Assembly (NCBI GenBank): GCA_003260075.1
Contig: QLIY01000565.1
Coordinates: forward strand, 570-64,569
Length of the DNA stretch: 64,000 nucleotides
Reading direction: 5' to 3'
From: Phallusia mammillata
Taxonomy: Eukaryota; Chordata; Ascidiacea; Phlebobranchia; Ascidiidae
Shown piece by piece: positions 39,194-54,000 of the stretch. The translations under genes and the position numbers were made by a program. The notes beneath the pieces are model-generated. The model searched no databases and was not told where the DNA came from. It worked only from the letters and a program-made list of their open reading frames with translations. Positions within the stretch are counted from its first letter, which is position 1; each line of letters begins with the position of its first letter.

Positions 39194-42021
39194 ATGGCTA
39201 AAGCCGGCGTTACTACGTCTGAAGTCGCTCAACCATCTACTAGTTACTCATTAACCAAAGTGCACGCGAATGGCGGATCGGACTTAGCTGGTGTTGCCTC
39301 AATGACAGTACGTCCTTCAGTGGAGGGAGATTGCTCAGTTGGTTTTGTTCGTGAAGGTAAAAACAGTATGGTGGTGGAATTCGGTGATGTTGAAATGTCA
39401 GCTAGTGCTGATGGCGGACGTTCAGATAGTGGTAACTTTGAAATGGATCGTTCTGGAATGGATATATTAGACGGAGTTGCAAGTCCGAAAATATCTAGTC
39501 AGCATGACGTCAGTGACTCGACTTTGGCAAATGACTGTGCAAAATTAACTACAGCGACGTCGTGTATGGAGAAACCGGTAATCGATCAAGCTGGCAATGG
39601 CTATGCTCATTCCAACGTTCAAGGTATCGATTTGTCTTCAGCCAACGAAAATACTTACGTTTCTGACACTAACCACAGGATAAATCACGTCGTCAACAAG
39701 AGCGACTTGCAGTCTGCATTGGTCAAAAACACCCCGTTCAACAGCTGTTCGGGTAGCGATCTTGATACGACACGATGTGCCACTGTGGATGACTTTATAA
39801 GAGTGACAACACAAGCTGCTAGCACCCTGGCATCAAGCTCTGTTTCGCACCGTAACGTTAGTATGTTCTATGGCGGTGTGGACTTGTCACTTCTAAATTC
39901 AAAAGGGCTAGGTAGAACAGATTTTAACGGGGGGCTACTTTCCCCCGTGGGACAAAGTCCAGCTCTGTCCATGGCCGACATAGCTGTGGTGATACCTGAT
40001 GGTCTGGCTTCACCCGAGTTTAACAACGTTGATGTATTCACTGACGGTGCTTTATCCCGTCTGGATGCCGAAGAACTAGCCCTGTCCAACGAGTTAGCAG
40101 TCCAAGTTCAACAAACTTCTCATTCCATTGAAAATTGCCCCGCTTCTTGTGAAAGTGGTGTTCGCCAGCTAGATGTGGTATCAACTCAAGTGCAAGCAAA
40201 CGTGGCACCCTCAAGCGCAGACCTTAGTGATAGCGGTTTCTCGGAGACCGCGACGCCTACAGACCACCGGAAAGTACCAGAAGCTGTAAAGACGCAAACC
40301 GTTGCTGGAGACACACTAGCTGGTGCGTCTGAGCCAAAATTGTCCACACCGAACCAAGCCATCGCAGCAGACTTCCCTTATAGCTACGGATATTTCAGCT
40401 CTGAATCCAGCGACAATGGCGAATGGTGTGTAGTTGACACAAAAAGCAAACAACGTAAACGAATAGCGAATAGACCACGAGGAAATAATCAACACAACAA
40501 CGGCAGAAATGAGAATGAGGGACAATCAAGTAATCAAAGAAAATCCTATTTGCACGGAAAACCACCCCAATATCGTTCGACAACCAACCACACTGCTCGT
40601 CCGAAAAATATTCCGCGTTTCGGTCGCAGGAGTCCACATAATAGCATTAGTGAAAGTACAAGTCCACCTAACAACAGAATGACAAAAAAACGGCCCACAC
40701 AAACGTTAACTACTGAAGAGTACCAGGCAGTGTCAGACGCGACACAAATACCTACGCAGAAAAAACACGTAAGTATCCTTATAAATCTGTGTCCAAAAAA
40801 CACAATGGTTAAAGGGCATTACATTTTCTCCGATTTTCAATGACCAGGGAAAACGTTTTTGACGAGCAACAGATTGCTACCCGTAAAATATGGAGACAAA
40901 GGATTCCATCAGTCGTTTGCGTTAGGCAACACCATGCGATTTGTTGTGTAGAAAACTAATGGCTTCCATTGAGGCAGGAGTGCAGTTTGTTTACATGTTT
41001 CCTCATTGCGAAAAGCGTTTATTCTTGTAAAAGTTGTAACGTTTGAGCAATAATGAAGTGCAACATGTACTTACCCTTTGGGAGAATTGGGGAATTTTAC
41101 TTCATCAATGGTTATTCACGTCTGTGACCAGAGCTGTAGTCACTTTGCTAGTGTAAGCGTATTGCTTATTGCATTCTGACTCAAAGAAATGCATTTGCTG
41201 TTTTTGAATTCAGCTGTTAATTAGACAGACCAATCACGTGACAGCGTGAACGGGCAAAACCCGAAAATGGCATTCCGCTTCGTAGGGAAACATGCTTGCC
41301 CAAATAAGGACGCGACTCTGCTGCTCATTTTGCTCGTCAGACAACGTCACGGTGGAACTGGTTTTACATTTTATTCAGATCCTTACGTTAAGTATCATGT
41401 TACACTAAGACCGTACATTTACAATAGCATATCGCGACCAAACGTAAATTAGTTTCGCGACCTTCCAAGTTTCTGCGAAATGTCGAGTTGCGGCTTGTCC
41501 AACGTTCAAGGACGGTTGGCATTGACTTGCGTTTGCTCGCTGCTGTCTTCACGCGGCTCAAGAGAACCGTCCCGTCTCGACGTGTCTTACATAAATTATG
41601 CATTGTGTTGCCGCGCCTTACTACTGCGCTACGTGATTTGTGCATGTCTGGAGCTCACAATATTTTTGTTGAAAACAGCAGTGGGCATCCTGTTTTGTTG
41701 ATGTCAAAGCAAAAATACATCTGCTTTCCAAATACGCTCATAGGCATGTAGAGTGAAAAAGGGATAGCAATGGAAATTACCTTCCTGAGGAAAGCAGGAA
41801 ACTGAAGTGCACCCTTTCGCACAAACGTTAAACGCTGTCTAATTAAATGCCAGTGTGCGTGCCAAATATTTCCCTGTGCTTTTGAAATCGCATGTGATTT
41901 GGCGTGAGTCCGCCTTAGCCGGCTCTTCATGCCATTTAGGGGATACGATGATTCACTCGCTGCGTGTGTGTGTGGGTGGGTGGCCTGCTTTGCGATCGTC
42001 TCGCAGCTACGCAGCTACGCA

Positions 42022-42085
<64 letters not shown>

Positions 42086-45000
42086 TATAAGCCTTGGGAC
42101 ATTCGCCAGGTAGTTTAAAGTGCTTCGTTCAACGTTAGCTCTCGACCTGCTGTTACGCGCCATTCGCCAGCAGCAATACTCGCATGTGTGTGTGCTGAAG
42201 CGATAGCTTGGTTTATGTGGTCAGGGCACAACACAGTTAGTAGGCATTTAGCCGCTACGCTACGTTTCAAGCATGTATGCTGTATGTATGGTACTTAGGC
42301 GTTCTTTCCGGCAATCGTGTGTTAAGAGAGTACACAACCGGTACAATTTAGGCGTTGTCCGTCACTGGTATTACATGCCGGCGCACGCTTCCTGTATTTT
42401 AACTGCAAGGCACACACGCCTCTTGTGTATGTCGCTTTGAGCCACGTTGAGCTTATAGCAGCAGTAGATTGATGTTAGATACGCCAGTTTATTTAAATTA
42501 GTAGTTGGGAATTGGCTCTGTAGACCAGCAGTCTGACAGGAAAAGCTGACAGTCTGCTTGTTTAGACAGGGTGTAATGGGAGAACAACAGTCAACTGGTG
42601 TGTGTTGAGTGTTAAGGCTGACTGTGTTTTTCTGTGGTGTGTTCAAGTTGATGTGTAGGCAGTCATGGTGAATTTGCACATGAAGGTGAGAACTGAATCT
42701 GTAAGCTCAAAAGTTAAGTGCAAAAATACTTTATACAATTCGTTAAATATAGGTCATTGGGCAGCAGTTGTATTTTCAGTAGCTGTCGGTCTCTACTTTT
42801 AGAGAAAGTTTTTTTTGTCTTGGTTTGTAACAGAAGAATGTATATGTGTGGTGATAGTCTATTTACATTAAGCACTGTTAAAATATTACATAGTTAGAAT
42901 GTGAAAGTGTTATTGTATGATTTTATGTTGTAATTTTATTTTTGTACAGGACCATGAACATCGAGTGAAAAATACGGAAAACAAAGCAGAACCAGTTGTT
43001 CAGCAGCAGCAATCTTTTCCTAACAGGATACCTGAGAGTAACTTTGTGTCTCCGTCTTTCACTATGACAGGTAACTTTGGCTAAGTTTGGGGTTTGTACT
43101 TGCGGCTTCAATCCGCCAATATGCATTTGTTTAAAGTAAAATTTCTTAAAACTTTGAGTACAATCAGTGGAGTTAGTGTGCATTGTGTTAGTCATGTATT
43201 TGTTTTTTGGTTGCAGAATCTTCAAATCAGTTCGAAAGTTCACCGTACAGTTCCAATACAAGTGCCTACACTACAGTTGCTAATGGAGTCCAGTCAGAAA
43301 TGCCTTCTGAAGGTGTGTTTTAAATCTACCTGGTGTTTTACTTAATCTTATGATCAAGAAAACAAACTTCAGTTTATACTGTATATATATATATTATTGT
43401 CATCTACAATTGATGTAAGACAGATGGTTTGATAATAGTGTAAAAGTAACTGTTCATAAACTATATGAAAAACCATACCATAGGACTTGCAAGTATGTAT
43501 TATGTTTTACAGTGTTAGGGCAAACGGCTAAAATTTAATGAATGGTAATGTTATTTCTCTGGTAACACATTTAAAACTACTTGTTGAATAATATAACATT
43601 GTCTTTTTTCAGTAGTTCTTGATGAAAATGGAAATACTAAGCATGTTGGTATGGCTGACCAAGTACTGGATGCTGGTGAGGAGGTTAAGATGGAAAGTAG
43701 CTTGGAACCACTTTCTCCATCTCTTCCAAAACTTGAGGGAAAAGAACTCAAGGAACAGTTACAACGCCAGCTAGAATATTATTTCTCACGGTAGGTTGCC
43801 ACAACTGAAATATGTACTGCTGCATTAATTTAATAGTTTACATGATAAAAATATGGAACCAAGTTGTCCAAAAAATGACAATAATAGTTTGAGTTTATAA
43901 ACCACCAAACAAATAAAAAATAAAAATTCTTTCCTTGAGTTTTAAATGTCTCACTGCGGAGGAATTAAGGTTGGGAACCATTTTTGTAGCCTGTTTATAA
44001 TTCAAATAAATGCTGTTATGAATGTACCTTTGCATTAAAATTGGCCATTTGAATCTCATTGACAAAAGACTTGGACTAATTTGTTGCTGCTTGACCTACA
44101 ATGTATGGGTTTAAGTTGGTGTGCAGACCTCAGCAAACACTGTGTCTGCTGTGTGTGTGTTTAATCAGGAATGGACCAATTCCTGTGCATTTAGTATTGT
44201 TTCCTGTTTGCTATAGGGGTTTGTAATTGGGATAAGTTTTTTTATTTACTATGTGAGACAACTAATTTGTCAAGTCATAGCTGAATTCAGTTAATATTTG
44301 ACAATAAAAAAGTTATGAATATTTTAACAATTGAACATGGGTTATTTCCTTCGTCATGTCATGGCAGGGTTCACTTCATCAGTTCATGTTTGCCAATAAA
44401 ACACATAGACTAATTTTAACCAGTAAACACTTATATATATTTTTTGCTAACTAGTGTAATATAACAGTGCAAGATGTTTTGTTAAATCGTATCAAAAATG
44501 TATGTCATAATCTGCAATAGTAATTTGCTCAAATTGTGTAACTAATATCCTGAAATGTAAACATATACTGATCACAACATTGCTCATTGGTCCTCTGTTT
44601 CAAAAAGTTTAGTCATATGTATTAAGGTTTTTATGTATTATGTATTTACTCTCAGTTTTTTCATTGCAATATTGTACCAGATATGAAGGATTGGATAGTC
44701 TGACAAATAGAATCTGACTGTTTTATGGAATTTTTGTTTGCCCACAGGGAAAACCTTGCTCAAGATCCCTACCTGATATCACAAATGGACAACCAAACCT
44801 ATGTGCCAATCTGGACTATTGCCAACTTCAACGCAGTAAAAAAGTTAACCTCCGATCTTAATCTGGTCATAGAGGCATTAAAAGGTACCCTATTTTCATT
44901 TTCACTTGCAAAATTGGTGGTCAAAATATAATCCCTTGTCCCGAATCTTGTTCCAAATTTGTAAGGTTTTACGAAGAAGAGATGTTGTCACATGAAGTAT

Positions 45001-48000
45001 GAATGTCCATTGTATATTCCCTTGCATACAATGATAAGAATAATAAAATGATACTTTTGTCCCTATTTGAACAATAGAAACACACTATTAATGTGATGCC
45101 AAAATCAAGACTAAATAACTATATTCACAGCATCAAGCTTGGTTCAAGTAGATGATAAGGAAGAAAAAGTTCGACCCAACCAAACACGATGTATTGTCAT
45201 ATTAAGAGAAATACCTGGAGACACACCTGTTGAGGTAAGAATTTTCCAGTTCTTTTTAAGTTAACACATAAAGTGGAGTATGCATATTAATTTTCAGTGC
45301 AATAAAAAGAAAGAATTTCATTTAAAAACAAAATATATTTCTCCAGAGTGTTGAAGGTCTGTTCAATGGGCCAACTTGCCCAAGGGGGGGGGGCAAGTTA
45401 ACACATAAAGTGGAGTATGCATATTAATTTTCAATGCAATAAAAAGAAGAATTTCATTTAAAGACAAAATCTATTTCTCCAGAGTGTTGAAGGTCTGTTC
45501 AATGGGCCAACTTGCCCAAAGTTTCTGTCGTGTGAGTTTGCTGCTGGTACTAGTTGGTATGTTGCATTTGCCAATGAAACAGATGCTCAGGCTGCATACA
45601 GACATCTGCGAGAAAATGTTCAATCTTTCCTTGGAAAGCCAATTATGGTAGGTCTGATAATAAATTCTCAGTCAAGCACATGGAAATAATGTCCACAATT
45701 GTGCCAACCAAAGATTAAAAAATAAAATATAGTCATGTACAGTGTTAGGTGAGCAACACAAACATGGTGCTAATATTTAAGTTAGTTTACAGATGATATG
45801 AAACAAATATTAAATATGAAAGATTTTGATTCCATAGCAAATGCAGGGATTCAAAGACAGTTTTAACATGATCTCATTTATTTATTTGCAAAACAGTAAA
45901 CTTTACATCTTTTTTCATTTAGGCTCGCATCAAGTCAAAGACAATCCAGACTATGTTTAACTATACAGTTCCTAACCGTCCCAATCAACCCCCAAAGTCT
46001 GAACCACAGCCCCCAACTCCCACCCAACCTTCCCAACGGGGGGGGGGCAGGCTCGCATCAAGTCAAAGACAATCCAGACTATGTTTAACTACACAGTTCC
46101 TAACCGTCCCAATCAAACCCCAAAGTCTGAACCACAGCCCCCAACTCCCACCCAACCTTCCCAACCCATACAGCAACAAGGAAACCCCCAGCAACCACCC
46201 ACACCACAGCAACAAGTAAGTTCCAATTTGCCATGTAAACAAACTGGCCAAGTCTTTATTTGTTGTAAAGGTATTATTACTCTGCTTACAATAAAGTATA
46301 ATTCACAATTTTTTTGTCAATGTTTGATAAAAAGTGGGCTTTTTTGTCAGAAAGTGAAAGATCATTACACAAATAAACATAACTTTTAGGGGGGGGGGAC
46401 CATGTAAACTAATTGGCCAAGTCTTTATTTGTTGTAAAGGTATTATTACCCTGCTTACAATAAAATTCAAAATGTTTTTATCAGTGTTGTATGAAAAGTG
46501 GGCTTTTTGTCAGAAAGTGAAAGATCATTACACAAATAAACATAACTTTTATCATATTGGCACTGTTCCGTTTTATGGTAAATGTTGTTAAGTTGTATGT
46601 AGTGGTGTATTTTGTATTATTTTCCTCATATACTTAACAATGTATATATTTGCTTTCATTGTTGACAGATAAGCTCACAGCCTGGTGAAATTTCCAATGT
46701 TCCTCAGCAATTTATTTTCTGTCCACCTGGGCCGATTCCTGGGTCCACAGCTCATCCACAGAATCATATGTCACCTGCACTCACCCACACACCCCCTTTC
46801 ATTGCTCGAGTTGCCCCATCCCCTTCAACAAGTGGGCAGGGACAACCAGGCTCCTTGATCAGCAACTTCAGTATCATGGTCCCATACCAGGGGCAGTTTT
46901 ACCCACCAAACCCAGAAATACTCGTAAGATTTTGTATTTTAGTTGTGTGTGATTTATTTTTGTGTTAGGAAAAAGTATGTGCAAATGTACCAACAAAACT
47001 CTCTTTTATTAGCTTAACATTTATGGTAAAAAATCTGCAAAATGTTTCTTCAGCCAACTATTTTTGCAGTGAGTTGAAAAACCGGTATAAAATCTGCATG
47101 AACAAAATTGCTGGCGATTGTTTTTGTTCAATTTAAAAAAAAACAATTTTGTTTTGGGGGGGGGGTGTCGTGAGTGATTTATTTTTGGGTTAGGAAAAGT
47201 ATGTGTGCAAATAACAAAACCCTCTTTTATTAGCTAAACATATGTGGTAAAAAAACTTGTTGATGTAGCCCATGTTTTTGAATTACTTTTCAGTTGGAAA
47301 ACCTGCAAAATTTTAGTCCCCAAAACTTAGTAAAAACTAGTGTTGTTTCATTTCATTTACACAAATGCCTAAAATACATTGTACATGGTGTATGTCACTG
47401 AAAGGTTACCATGCATTGTTAATGACTAACTAATGTCACCTACCTGATGGGGGGGGGGATTTAGCAACAAAGTCGCATAAAGTGAGTCAACTTTCATACA
47501 ACAATTTTAAACGCAATAAATAAGTAATATTTTACTAAAATATTTTGCCTAATAACATATTCTGATTTTGGTAAAATGCAAGGGGGGGGGGGTCAAGCCG
47601 TGTCTTGTGTACCTGTATAATTTTAGTTTAAAAAAATTCAGTGACAACTAGTGTTGTTTCATTTCATTTACACAAAATGCCTAAAATAGATTGTACGTGG
47701 TGTATGTCACTAAAAGGTTACCATGCATTGTTAATGACTAACTAATGTCACCTACCTGATAACATTCATCTATCAGCAGAGTCAATTTCATCCCAACTTT
47801 ATGGCCCAGTACAAACCCAACCAACCTCCAACTTCTGGCAACAAGTCTGGCCAGTATTCCAATACACACAGGTATATTTCTTTTTTTTAAATTACCTACC
47901 AAGTTGTAAAAAGTTGATTAACTTTGACACAACACTTTTTTTACTAATATATTTTGCCTAATAAAATTTTATGATTCTGATAAAAGGCAAGATTTTTTTT

Positions 48001-51000
48001 TATCTTATTTGGCATTTAAAGATGTAAAAAGTCTCAACAAGAGTCAATTGAAATTAATAATTTGTGAAGTTGTCTGTAGTTTACAGTGCAAACAAAAGTC
48101 TATAAAGTCCAAACTAGACTTTCATTCCCATCAATTGTTCTGTAACTAGCAGACAGTTTGATGTTTGTTCATCTCTCTTATAACCTGTGTTTACTTTATT
48201 TCAGCTTCAGAGAAATGCACAAAGGCACAAATCAAAGGTGGGTCAATGAAATTTGTTTAAGGCCACAAATTTTGTCTTGTTATATGTCCCTCCAATTTGG
48301 TTTCTTTTCGTCTTTGCGATGTGCACTAACACTGCATTTGATATGCAAACATACTGATGTGTAAGATTTAACGTTTTATAATATGTTTAAGTTTTTTTTT
48401 TACCAACAATATTTTCGAGTATGTTTATGTGCACGTTTTTAAAATAAAAGGTTGATTAGATGATTCAAATTCCTTTTTAGTTTTTTTCTTTTTTGTCACA
48501 AAACTGTTTAAGCAATATTATAGTTAAGTTATGTTGTTTTTCAATCAAAAATATATTTTTAGGAACCAGCAATACGGACAACGCAAGCCATCTGGTTCCT
48601 ATGGTCAACCTCAGCCTCACCCCACATCAACACATTCACAACAGCTACCAGCTGGATCCCAGTACATTCTCACTAATGACCCAAACCCTCCTAATTTGAA
48701 TCCAGACTACCCACAATCTGATCAACCAGGTATGTCTGTTTTTATGTGAATATTGGGATCTGTCAAATTCTTGCATTTTGATTCATGGAGATCGGGTAAT
48801 AAAAAATGTTATAGCTTTGTGGCTATAAAACTCCCATAGAGCTGATTTGACTAAATGCATCATGTCTAAATACTGCCAAAAAAAGAAACAATGAAATTAG
48901 AACTGAAATGATTGGCATTCAAATTTTGCGAGGTCTGTGCAGTGCTGAAATATTAAGCAAAATAAATTTGATGAATGATAAACATACTTGTGTGTAATGC
49001 AGCACAAATTGTACTTCGTTTAGTTGTTTGCCAATGAACCTGTAAACTGATAAAATTATACCAGATCTTTTGCTTTAGCTCAGCAAAACTATGTTTGAAA
49101 GTTGTGGTTACTGGTTGTCATGTGATTAAATGTCAAGCAAGGTCAGTAAATAAGCTATTGCTGCCAGGCATAGTATCAAGTTAATAGAGATCTTCTGGCA
49201 AATGTATTTTTATTCCGGTCGTCTTCATCAGAGTAAAAATTCATTTGAGTAAAAATTCAAGAGCTCTATAACCTTGAAGGTCAGTAAATATTCATTTGCC
49301 AACAGGAACTGAGCTGTCCTTTCATAACCAAACATGTCATTTTTAAACAAACTGCTGACTTTGTGCAACAAAAAAGGCACACAGCATACAGTTTAGAAAT
49401 CACATTCAGTTCTAACCTTGAACCTGCTTTAATAATGAGATTGATCAGTTATGTAAACAAGTTTGTCTCCTGAACTAACTTGTGCTGGTACGTGGTTGTG
49501 TTTGTACAGACACCTTTTCCCTATTGTTAGGCTGTAACCAGCAGACAGGCCACGTCTAGCCATGCTTATCGATCTTCTATAGTCCTCCATTATTTCTGGC
49601 CACGTGACATTTCATACCGAGCTGAAAGCGACCAATTTGCATCCTCACTTCAGCCAATGCGTAGTAAACACACCCAACCAGTAACGCTTAAACCGGAGAC
49701 CGCAGATTTCGAAAGGCAATACGGGCGCTGATTGCCTTGGACCACGTGTCACGCTTGTTGCTCCCGGATTGCGTCATTCGTTCGATGCAGCACTTAACGT
49801 GCGAACTTTCGGTTTAGATGGCATTCGTGTGGCGGCTTGTGAATGTGAATGAATGCTACGCAGATTTTTCGATCGTGATAAACAGATATAGTTTGACATA
49901 CGTGAATTGTAGTTATGGCAGGCGTATTGTCGACTTGTACACTTTTTAGCCGCCGCATGTGTCCAGGCTTGTCAAATACTGACATACAACTGCATATTCC
50001 AGTTCAACTGTTTGTGTCACAGTTACCCATATAATTTATAGACTTGCGCTGCAGACTCACTACTTTTTTTCTTTTTTGTCTCAGCATCATGCAACGTTAA
50101 GTGAAGTTTAGGTGGTTAAACTAATCAATCAGTCAATCGATTTGCCGCCCTAAAAGTGTTCCAAGTGCAATATAATTGTACTAGAGCAGGGGTCACCAAA
50201 CTTTTTTCACTGCAGGCCGGATAAGTTTGATAATAATTCGCGCGGGCCGGATAGTTTATGCCCTAGCGCCGCCTTTCCGAACTTAGCCCGCAAGGCGATT
50301 TTGATATGGACGCCAGGATATGGTCTTTCTATAATCCCATTAAAAATCTGGTGATGCGACTATTAAATTGTATAGTTAGTCTCATCTTACAAGCAATGCT
50401 TGTATATTACGTCACAAGTGGCCAAAGAAAGCAATTGTTTGCGCACAATTAACCCTTGTAGTCTTGTTTGTGACGTAACAAACTGGCTTTGGGTCAATCC
50501 TGGGCGTTGTAATCCCAAAAAACAAAGTAATATCAATTCTACATATCGCGACAGGAAAACTTTCGTAAGAAGTAGCTTAATTTTTAAATGTTACAAAGTT
50601 ATCAATGCGATTTGACAAACCAAAAAATGTGGTCGCGGGCCGGATGAAATGACCTGGCGGCCCGGATCTGGCCCGCGGGCCGCACTTTGGCGACCCCTGT
50701 ACTAGAGAATCTAACCTACAATATACCTATTTTCATTAAGCTATTTGCCGTCACAGGAAAGCAAAACTTGTGCGAACACTCTTGATTAACAATTAAAGAA
50801 CATCACAAATTTTGCCTAAACCCCTAAGTACCAACTCAAATCTTGGCTATGGTATTGAATTTGCGCGAAATCTGTGTAATGCTTTCCTGTATTGGAGAAT
50901 ATTGTTCTGTTTTACAACATGCAAAGTAACCATTGTATTTGATTTAAAGGTCAATCTTCCGGCCACTATTTACCCGCCGTCCGACCAGCAGCACCTTTTG

Positions 51001-54000
51001 TCACGCCCAGTGTAGAACCAATTGTGGTAATGGGTCGCCACGCACAAGGTGCAATGCACACACATGTCGGTCATCAACACCCGATGATGCCACCGCGTCA
51101 CCAGCAGCAAAGGGAGCGAGGGACACTTCAGTCTACTGGTCAAAGGCCTGGCTCAAACTCCAGTTACGGTTCATCACAGGTAACCGGGCATTTTGATAAG
51201 ATTGATGACAGTTTTATTTGCACAGCTACCGAAAAACGCATGCAGCTCGCAAAAACTCCTAAGTAAATAATGTTATCAGGTACATGTGAGATCAGCGGAA
51301 GCTTATGTCACAGAAAATACCGACATGATCGAATTGTGCCAAACCAAAAACTATTTTGCTTTGCAGTTTGTATCGTTAATGTAATACTTTTTTAAAAATT
51401 ATATACAACTTAAGGCAAAAACTTAGTTGACATCAATGATGGCTGAGTCACTCAGAGTGGAATCTCTACTTATAATTATCCGGGCTTAACCAAACATTTT
51501 TTTACATTGAATGGTGAAATAAAAGCATTAACCAATCTTTGCTGCTGTGTTGGAATCATTCGAACGTTTACAATCATGTTTGCTTGAAAAGGGGGGGGGG
51601 TTTATAATTATCCGGGCTTAACCAAACATTTTTGCACATTGAATGGTGAAATAAAAGCATTAACCAATCTTTGTTGCTGTGTTGGAATCATTCGAACGTT
51701 TACAATCATGTTTGCTTGAAAAGGAAATGATTTTACAGAACAACAGCGGTGGATCAGCGCAAAACGCATCCAGAGGAAACAGGGCGACGTCACGTGCTTA
51801 TCAAAATAGCCATCAACAAGAAATCAGTCCTCGATTTCAACAGAAAGGTAATTTTTCTACTCAATCTAAATAATCATAATACGGTGTGCAGTAATTTTTG
51901 GCGATCCGAAAGCATATTACACAATCACACATTTTTATGCCGATTGTTTATGTTGCATTACAAAGGTCACCTATAGCGACCGTAAAATTACTTGTCGATG
52001 TTATAAGCTGTCCTAATGGGTATTCTAAACTTACGAAAGGAATCAAATGTGAGCGAATGTTCTTTTCTGGTATCTACACTGTTGATTTTGCACTTATCTT
52101 TAAACTTTCCCCCAGCGGCTAAGCCTGAACCCGTACATACCAATTTTTGTTTATATTTTGTTGACGAGAATATATGCAAGCGATCAATCAAAAAGGATTT
52201 TAAAACAAGTTAAAAAAAGCGCAAGAACCGTTGAGCTACAACAATCCACTAGTCGTGAACAATTGGTCTACGAATCTTGTGTGTTCCAGGAATGGCTCAT
52301 CAGCAACAAGCGCAGATCTCTTATCCCGCGAGTTCATACGGTTACCCTGGCAACGGTGGGATGCACCACGGCGGCCAGAAGGGGGCGCCAAATGTGCAGA
52401 CAGTGTCGGTTGATTCGACATACGGTCAGGGCAACGAGCACATGGTTTATCCGATTCAAATGCAGAAAATGATAAATGGCATGCAAGTCCAGGATCAAAA
52501 CCCAGTACGTATTATTGTTAAAGACTAAAATAGGAAATGTTTTTGCTGTGGATAATTAGATGGCCTTTTGTAGATACTGAACAGTTTTTGACATGTACAA
52601 ATTTTTTACTGTCGATTTCGCATTCAAATTTGCCCCAATATCTTCATTTTGACTTTATACCTGTGATTTTGAGCCTGAATGTCTTTTGTTTGCGTGTCGT
52701 TGCCATTGTATGTTTTCATAATCCGATTGACATCAATAATACCACTGTGTCTTTTCTATTCGCAGAGACTAAGTCCTCCGGGCGGGGATCAGCTGCCAGA
52801 GGAAGTAAAATACTCAACCCATGGTAAGTGCTGATGTTCAACACTAACCTGGTGGTAAACGTTGTGAGAATTTTATTAGATTTGATTGATAAGATCTCCT
52901 AATGTCAGAGTCGCGATAGTTGGCAACGGGAATGTAACGAACAAATACTTTTTTACTCTTTTCAGTCGTAGAAATAAAAGCATGGCCAAACGTAGTATGT
53001 AATAACTTGCTCTCTTTTGTCATACCAACTTTATTAATTGTTTAAAATGCGAGTTACGAAATACCATGAAGATATGCTTGGCCTTGCCATGTAATTGATC
53101 ACAGACTTGGATGTAAAAAAGCAGCAATATAAAAAACGCAAATAAGGGGGGGGGGAATGAAGATATGCTTGGCCTTGCCATCACAGACTTGGATGTAAAA
53201 AAGCAGCAATATAAAAAACGCAAATAATTTTACACAGATGGTGCAGGTTACGCCGAAGTGATGATGCAACGAGGCCAAGTAGCACCGAGAGGAACCTTGG
53301 CAAGCACGCAGCCTCCTAACGGTTCAGTTATCATTGATCAGAGGTAGATTTTTGTGTGAAAAATAAGTTATTGTAGTTTTTAATCTGTTTGTTTAATGGC
53401 CAGAAATCGAACTGGGGTACAGGAGCAGCGTCGTGGAGTGCCTCGTCCTCGACGAACCAGACGAGCAGACGAAGAAAGATCTGCGGGTGTAAGTGATGTA
53501 ATATAGTGTATTTGGTTTACTGGCAGATTAACAACTACACATTATTTGAATAACCAACTACAGTTTGCTTATTCTGTGGTTTGTATTGTAAAAGTCAAAC
53601 CTGCTTAATCAGTTACAACTTAACCGCAAATTGAACAAAAATAATGTAATCTGAAGATAAATGCAAATTCAACGGTTGTAAGTGATAGGTTTATGCCATC
53701 TGTGAATTACAGGTGATAAATTGGAAGGTCCGTGTATTAAATAAACGCTTTTAAATACAAATATGTTTTGTTTGCAGCGGGTAACCCCTCCTCCCATGCC
53801 CTCCGTAAACACACCTTTCACCCTGGAAAGCAACTCATTTCCGCCTCTGCCTGGATCTATTTCGACAACGGTAAGAAAACACACAGAACAACTTTTATTT
53901 GAATTTGGAAATTTTACTACTTGATGGATGTTCGCAATTTTCTATTCCAGGCTTCTGTGACCAATGGTGCACCGGTTGAGGGAAGACCCGCCGCAGCTGA

